DNA from: Clostridium_AQ sp900552125
GTDB taxonomy: Bacteria; Bacillota_I; Bacilli_A; Erysipelotrichales; Erysipelotrichaceae
Strand: one strand, 5' to 3'
Assembly: GCA_037892765.1 (NCBI GenBank)
Contig: JBBKBW010000026.1
DNA length: 35,616 nucleotides
Under the pieces are notes generated by a model that was given only the letters and a program-made list of their open reading frames with translations, was not told where the DNA came from and made no database searches. Numbering within the stretch: position 1 is the first letter of the stretch; every line of letters starts with the position of its first letter. The translations under genes were made by a program, and so were the position numbers. Below are positions 33,059-35,616 of the stretch, one piece after another.

Positions 33059-33580
33059 ATGTCATATATGTCTGAAATGATTTTATTCGTATCTCAAATA
33101 GGGTTTGGTCTTATGAAATTGATAGGATATCTAATGTTATTGGTTTATACTTTTTCATTTTTAAATAGTATCATTTCTACAAGTTACTATGGGAATGATA
33201 AGTTTCTTTCTACGACTTTAATTTTATTTTTAGCTATTTTTTTCTTTCCTGTTTATTTTGTGATTGTCAATAACCTACCAACTCTTAATTTCAATATATA
33301 TGAATTTGTTGGATTTAATGCGGCGATGGTACTAGGTATTTTTTTACTCGTAAAGCTTTGTATGAAAGTTCAATCTAAACAATATAGTGGATCCTTTGAA
33401 AAATTATCACGTTTTACAGTTTATATTTTCTATCTTGTATTCATTACCATAACGTTATCATATATAAAAGATACTGGCGGAGAAGCGAATCCATTGAGAT
33501 TTCTAGCAATATTTGCAACATGGGTCATTTCAAATCTTTTCATTTCCGTCCAGATCAACCAAATCGAATTTGACATTTGA
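33059..33580 (+). CDS. Multi-pass membrane protein, 173 aa, unknown
   Basis: AAAGGAGG precedes the ATG. About five hydrophobic segments can be seen: residues 5-33, 48-66, 78-99, 115-135 and 146-163. They include LISTTLILFLAIFFFPVYF-like and FTVYIFYLVFITITLSY stretches. Loops are short, and there is no cysteine-rich, ATPase or transporter signature. It is in the plus-strand accessory block. Function unknown; holin, toxin or immunity roles cannot be judged from sequence. Confidence 0.7.
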   Translation: MSYMSEMILFVSQIGFGLMKLIGYLMLLVYTFSFLNSIISTSYYGNDKFLSTTLILFLAIFFFPVYFVIVNNLPTLNFNIYEFVGFNAAMVLGIFLLVKLCMKVQSKQYSGSFEKLSRFTVYIFYLVFITITLSYIKDTGGEANPLRFLAIFATWVISNLFISVQINQIEFDI

Positions 33581-33604
33581 TCTTTAGAAATGGAGGAAAT
33601 AAAT

Positions 33605-33865
33605 ATGACACAAGAAGAACTAAGTAAGGATTTACAGATAAGCAAAGATAACTTGCTAAAAGTAAGGAAAGCAATCGTAGCAATCGGTTGTCTTCATACA
33701 GCAACAGACTGGATGGAAGAAATGAAAGCAACTGCGGATTATGGTGGAGAGAAGGTTGAAATAAATGTGATGGATACGATTGATGAGATTGTAAAGGAAT
33801 ACATTCAGCTAAAAATGGGAACTAAGGATGAGATTAATATAAAAATTAAAGAGAAAGAAGAATAA
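33605..33865 (+). CDS. Small acidic helical protein, 86 aa
   Basis: The ATG at 33605 (MTQEELSKDLQISKDNLLKV) lies eight bases after GGAGG; the ATG 15 bases upstream is inside the site. The product is helical and charged, with repeated Lys/Glu at the end (KDEINIKIKEKEE). It is not a recognised family. It is followed closely by the 90-aa gene. Confidence 0.6.
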   Translation: MTQEELSKDLQISKDNLLKVRKAIVAIGCLHTATDWMEEMKATADYGGEKVEINVMDTIDEIVKEYIQLKMGTKDEINIKIKEKEE

Positions 33866-33903
33866 TAATGTGTCAAGTCGATAAATTAATCACTGGAGGA
33901 TAT

Positions 33904-34176
33904 ATGAAGAAAGATAAAGAGGATGAACTCAAAAAACATTTAAGCAGGATATTTTCGAAGGATGATCTTTTGGAAATCGTCATGTTTGCACTTGAGATAG
34001 ATAATTATCCTTTTTGCCAGGGGCTAGTTAGAAAAAGGATACAAAGGAAGCTAACTGAAAAGGATGAGCAGATAGAAAATGATATTCTAAAAACAAACAT
34101 AACAGACTTCCCATTTGAGGAGCGCTTTAAAGTGCTGGAATGTACGACAAAGCTCGGGAAAAAAGAGAGAATATAA
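33904..34176 (+). CDS. Small helical protein, 90 aa
   Basis: The ATG at 33904 follows CTGGAGG; a longer start at 33868 has no site. The product (MKKDKEDELKKHLSRIFSKDDLLEIVMFALEID) is helical, with a basic middle (GLVRKRIQRKLTEKDEQ). The stop TAATG overlaps a possible 19-codon frame. Unknown family. Confidence 0.6.
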   Translation: MKKDKEDELKKHLSRIFSKDDLLEIVMFALEIDNYPFCQGLVRKRIQRKLTEKDEQIENDILKTNITDFPFEERFKVLECTTKLGKKERI

Positions 34177-34235
34177 TGAAATGTCTAGAAATTATTTGGT
34201 ACAGCTATAAGAGAAGTGGAAAGAAAGGTAGGTAA
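34176..34235 (+). CDS. Possible 19-aa coupled peptide
   Basis: The ATG overlaps the preceding stop (TAATG), and the frame ends two bases before the next gene's ATG. It encodes MKCLEIIWYSYKRSGKKGR, basic with an aromatic centre. Too short to separate from chance; the overlap at both ends is the only support. Confidence 0.25.
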   Translation: MKCLEIIWYSYKRSGKKGR

Positions 34236-34237
34236 AA

Positions 34238-35155
34238 ATGAAAGAAAAGGAAGAAATCTCATTTAAAGTATATGATTATGATGGGAATATAACAGAAGAA
34301 ATGTCATATGAAGAATGGCTTAAAAGGTCTCATGCAGGGGGAAGAATTTGGTTGTTGCATAGGGCAAGTATAGTGTTAGAACTGTTGTTAGCTTCTTTAG
34401 TTTTTACTCTAACTCTTGATAGTTATGAAGTTAGGCAGATATGGATACTAATTTCTTTTCTGATCAACGGAGTGGTAATATATGTCCTTTCCAAATGTCT
34501 AGTGAATGATTATGAGAGAAAGAGTGATATTGATGATAGTAGAGAAGTTTTTCGTTATCTAGGTAGAAAAGTTAATTATCTTCCAGCTATCAAATGTCTG
34601 ATAATTATTGTTTTATGTAATGCTGGAATATTATTTCAAGTGTTCGATAACACCTTAAAATATGATGAATTCAAGTCAGCTACCGAAGTTGAACAAAAAA
34701 CAGATAACGTAATGATTGATATAGAAGTTAACGAGATAGCTAGTACAGATTCAAAGAAATTTGAATATAGGCTCTGTTCAGATTCCAAAGAATGCAATTC
34801 TTATATAACTGATAAATATGTTAAGGCTGATAAATATGAAGTTAAAAAGATTACTTCAACTTTGGATTATCCTGAATTAACAAACTATGCTACTTTTGAA
34901 AAAGCAGATCAAGAAATTATCTCCTATGAGTTGCTGTTTCTAGATGAAAAACCAACAGTAGATACTTTTTCTTCTATGAAAGATATATATGAAGATGCTT
35001 ACTCTCATTATAAATTTGATAGACTGCTTATAGTAGTGAATAGTGCATTAATGTTTCTGTTTTCCTTAATTGCATTAGAGGAAATGATACGCATTAGAAG
35101 AAAACAGATACGGAAAGACAATAGAAAGTTAGATAAAAGAAAGGATGATAAATAA
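34238..35155 (+). CDS. Membrane protein with an extracytoplasmic domain, 305 aa, unknown
   Basis: AAAGGTAGG lies before the ATG. An N-terminal cytoplasmic segment (about 1-38, VYDYDGNITEEMSYEEWLKR) is followed by two helices (about 42-60, 66-86), a cytoplasmic loop and a third helix (about 115-136). A polar domain of about 125 residues comes next (140-262, containing VEQKTDNVMIDIEVNEI and STLDYPEL). A last helix (about 263-282) and a very basic tail (IRIRRKQIRKDNRKLDKRK) end the protein. Lower GC and codon use match the other accessory genes. It is directly followed by the 113-aa membrane gene, probably a partner. Function unknown. Confidence 0.7.
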   Translation: MKEKEEISFKVYDYDGNITEEMSYEEWLKRSHAGGRIWLLHRASIVLELLLASLVFTLTLDSYEVRQIWILISFLINGVVIYVLSKCLVNDYERKSDIDDSREVFRYLGRKVNYLPAIKCLIIIVLCNAGILFQVFDNTLKYDEFKSATEVEQKTDNVMIDIEVNEIASTDSKKFEYRLCSDSKECNSYITDKYVKADKYEVKKITSTLDYPELTNYATFEKADQEIISYELLFLDEKPTVDTFSSMKDIYEDAYSHYKFDRLLIVVNSALMFLFSLIALEEMIRIRRKQIRKDNRKLDKRKDDK

Positions 35156-35497
35156 ATGCGTACTTCAATATTTGACACTATACATGATATAGTTACTATT
35201 ATAATGCCATTTGCTATTATTATTTCGTTTGTATTTAATGTAGGCAATTCAATGATAGCATTTGAATTTGCAATTCTACAATTAAGTTTATTATCATTTG
35301 ATATGGATAAAGGAATAAAGCATTTGTTAGTTTCTTCATTGTTGGAAATTATTTTGGTAATTTTAATAATAGTATTATATTCATTTGGATATTTAGATGA
35401 ACAAGTCACAATGATTCTAAGTGGATTTGGTATGTTTCTATTGATCATATCAACATTCATTGTAATGAGAGAACATTTGATGAGAGATGAATGGTAA
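35156..35497 (+). CDS. Small multi-pass membrane protein, 113 aa
   Basis: The ATG directly follows the TAA of the 305-aa gene, with AAGGAT upstream inside it, so translation is coupled. About four hydrophobic segments span the sequence (IVTIIMPFAIIISFVFNV, MIAFEFAILQLSLLSF, LVSSLLEIILVILIIVLYSF and VTMILSGFGMFLLIISTFIV). Ends MREHLMRDEW. No family recognised; likely works with the upstream membrane protein. Confidence 0.65.
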   Translation: MRTSIFDTIHDIVTIIMPFAIIISFVFNVGNSMIAFEFAILQLSLLSFDMDKGIKHLLVSSLLEIILVILIIVLYSFGYLDEQVTMILSGFGMFLLIISTFIVMREHLMRDEW

Positions 35498-35616
35498 AGA
35501 CATTTTCTAGTCATGAAAAATGCAAAAATAGAAAAGTGAAGTTGAAAAACTGCTGAAAGTAAAAAAAACTGCATGAGCAAGTAATAATGAAATGAATAGA
35601 AATTTAGAGATATAAC
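35498..35616 (+). other. Window edge, no intact gene
   Basis: From ATG at about 35514 the frame MKNAKIEK stops at once, but the neighbouring frame (SEVEKLLKVKKTA) continues briefly, which may be another broken coding piece. Nothing else was supported before the window ends. Confidence 0.25.

Noticed and set aside
35008..35580. A 190-codon minus-strand frame
   Set aside because: It overlaps two plus-strand membrane genes with coupled starts and good ribosome binding sites, and it has no site of its own.
1..35616. CRISPR array, rRNA operon or insertion sequence
   Set aside because: No regularly spaced repeats, no rRNA signature and no transposase with flanking inverted repeats were seen on either strand.

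Overview
The window is low-GC Firmicutes chromosome. The best guess is a gut member of the Erysipelotrichia (Clostridium innocuum-like). This is inferred from AT-rich codon use, class Ia NrdAB, the cdaA-cdaR-glmM order, Firmicutes families such as CsoR and YjzC, and strong AGGAGG ribosome binding sites. No 16S gene is present to confirm it.

Positions 1-28501 are a mostly housekeeping backbone, largely on the minus strand. In order it holds: a frameshifted lipoprotein gene; two small genes (a 54-aa membrane protein and a zinc ribbon); nrdA-nrdB for deoxynucleotide synthesis; a membrane-anchored helical protein; csoR-copA for copper efflux under a CsoR-type operator; a cytoplasmic 19-repeat LRR protein; cspA with a long structured leader; an HD-domain protein; a two-component system; cdaA-cdaR-glmM, linking c-di-AMP to cell-wall precursor synthesis; a Cof-type HAD phosphatase; a YjzC-like small protein; topoisomerase III; a decayed 700-bp stretch; a SAP-domain protein with a small coiled-coil partner; serC-serA for serine synthesis, divergent from a LysR regulator; azlC-azlD for branched-chain amino acid export; and tRNA-Ala(UGC).

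Directly after the tRNA-Ala, from about 28550 to the window end, the character changes. Genes are now all on the plus strand, small, closely packed and mostly unrecognised. They include a short basic protein possibly of ribbon-helix-helix type, a DUF2786-type gene, an AT-hook-like basic protein, a resolvase C-terminal/HTH protein without a catalytic domain, a YopX-like phage protein and several small membrane proteins. This looks like one end of an integrated element using the tRNA-Ala 3' end as its site. No integrase, relaxase, replication or capsid gene and no second attachment site is visible. Four genes between 28986 and 31273 appear broken by homopolymer frameshifts, a perfect 11-bp tandem duplication and in-frame stops, so this flank is decaying.

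Points most worth a second look: a 30-bp near-perfect RNA-type hairpin at 31660-31769 between two small accessory genes; a terminator-like hairpin inside the cspA leader; a roughly 200-residue charged tail on CdaA; repeated TGAAAGAAT boxes overlapping both divergent -35 elements between serC and the LysR gene; and the undescribed membrane-protein cluster at 33059-35497. No complete, clearly new defence or mobile system can be demonstrated from this window alone.
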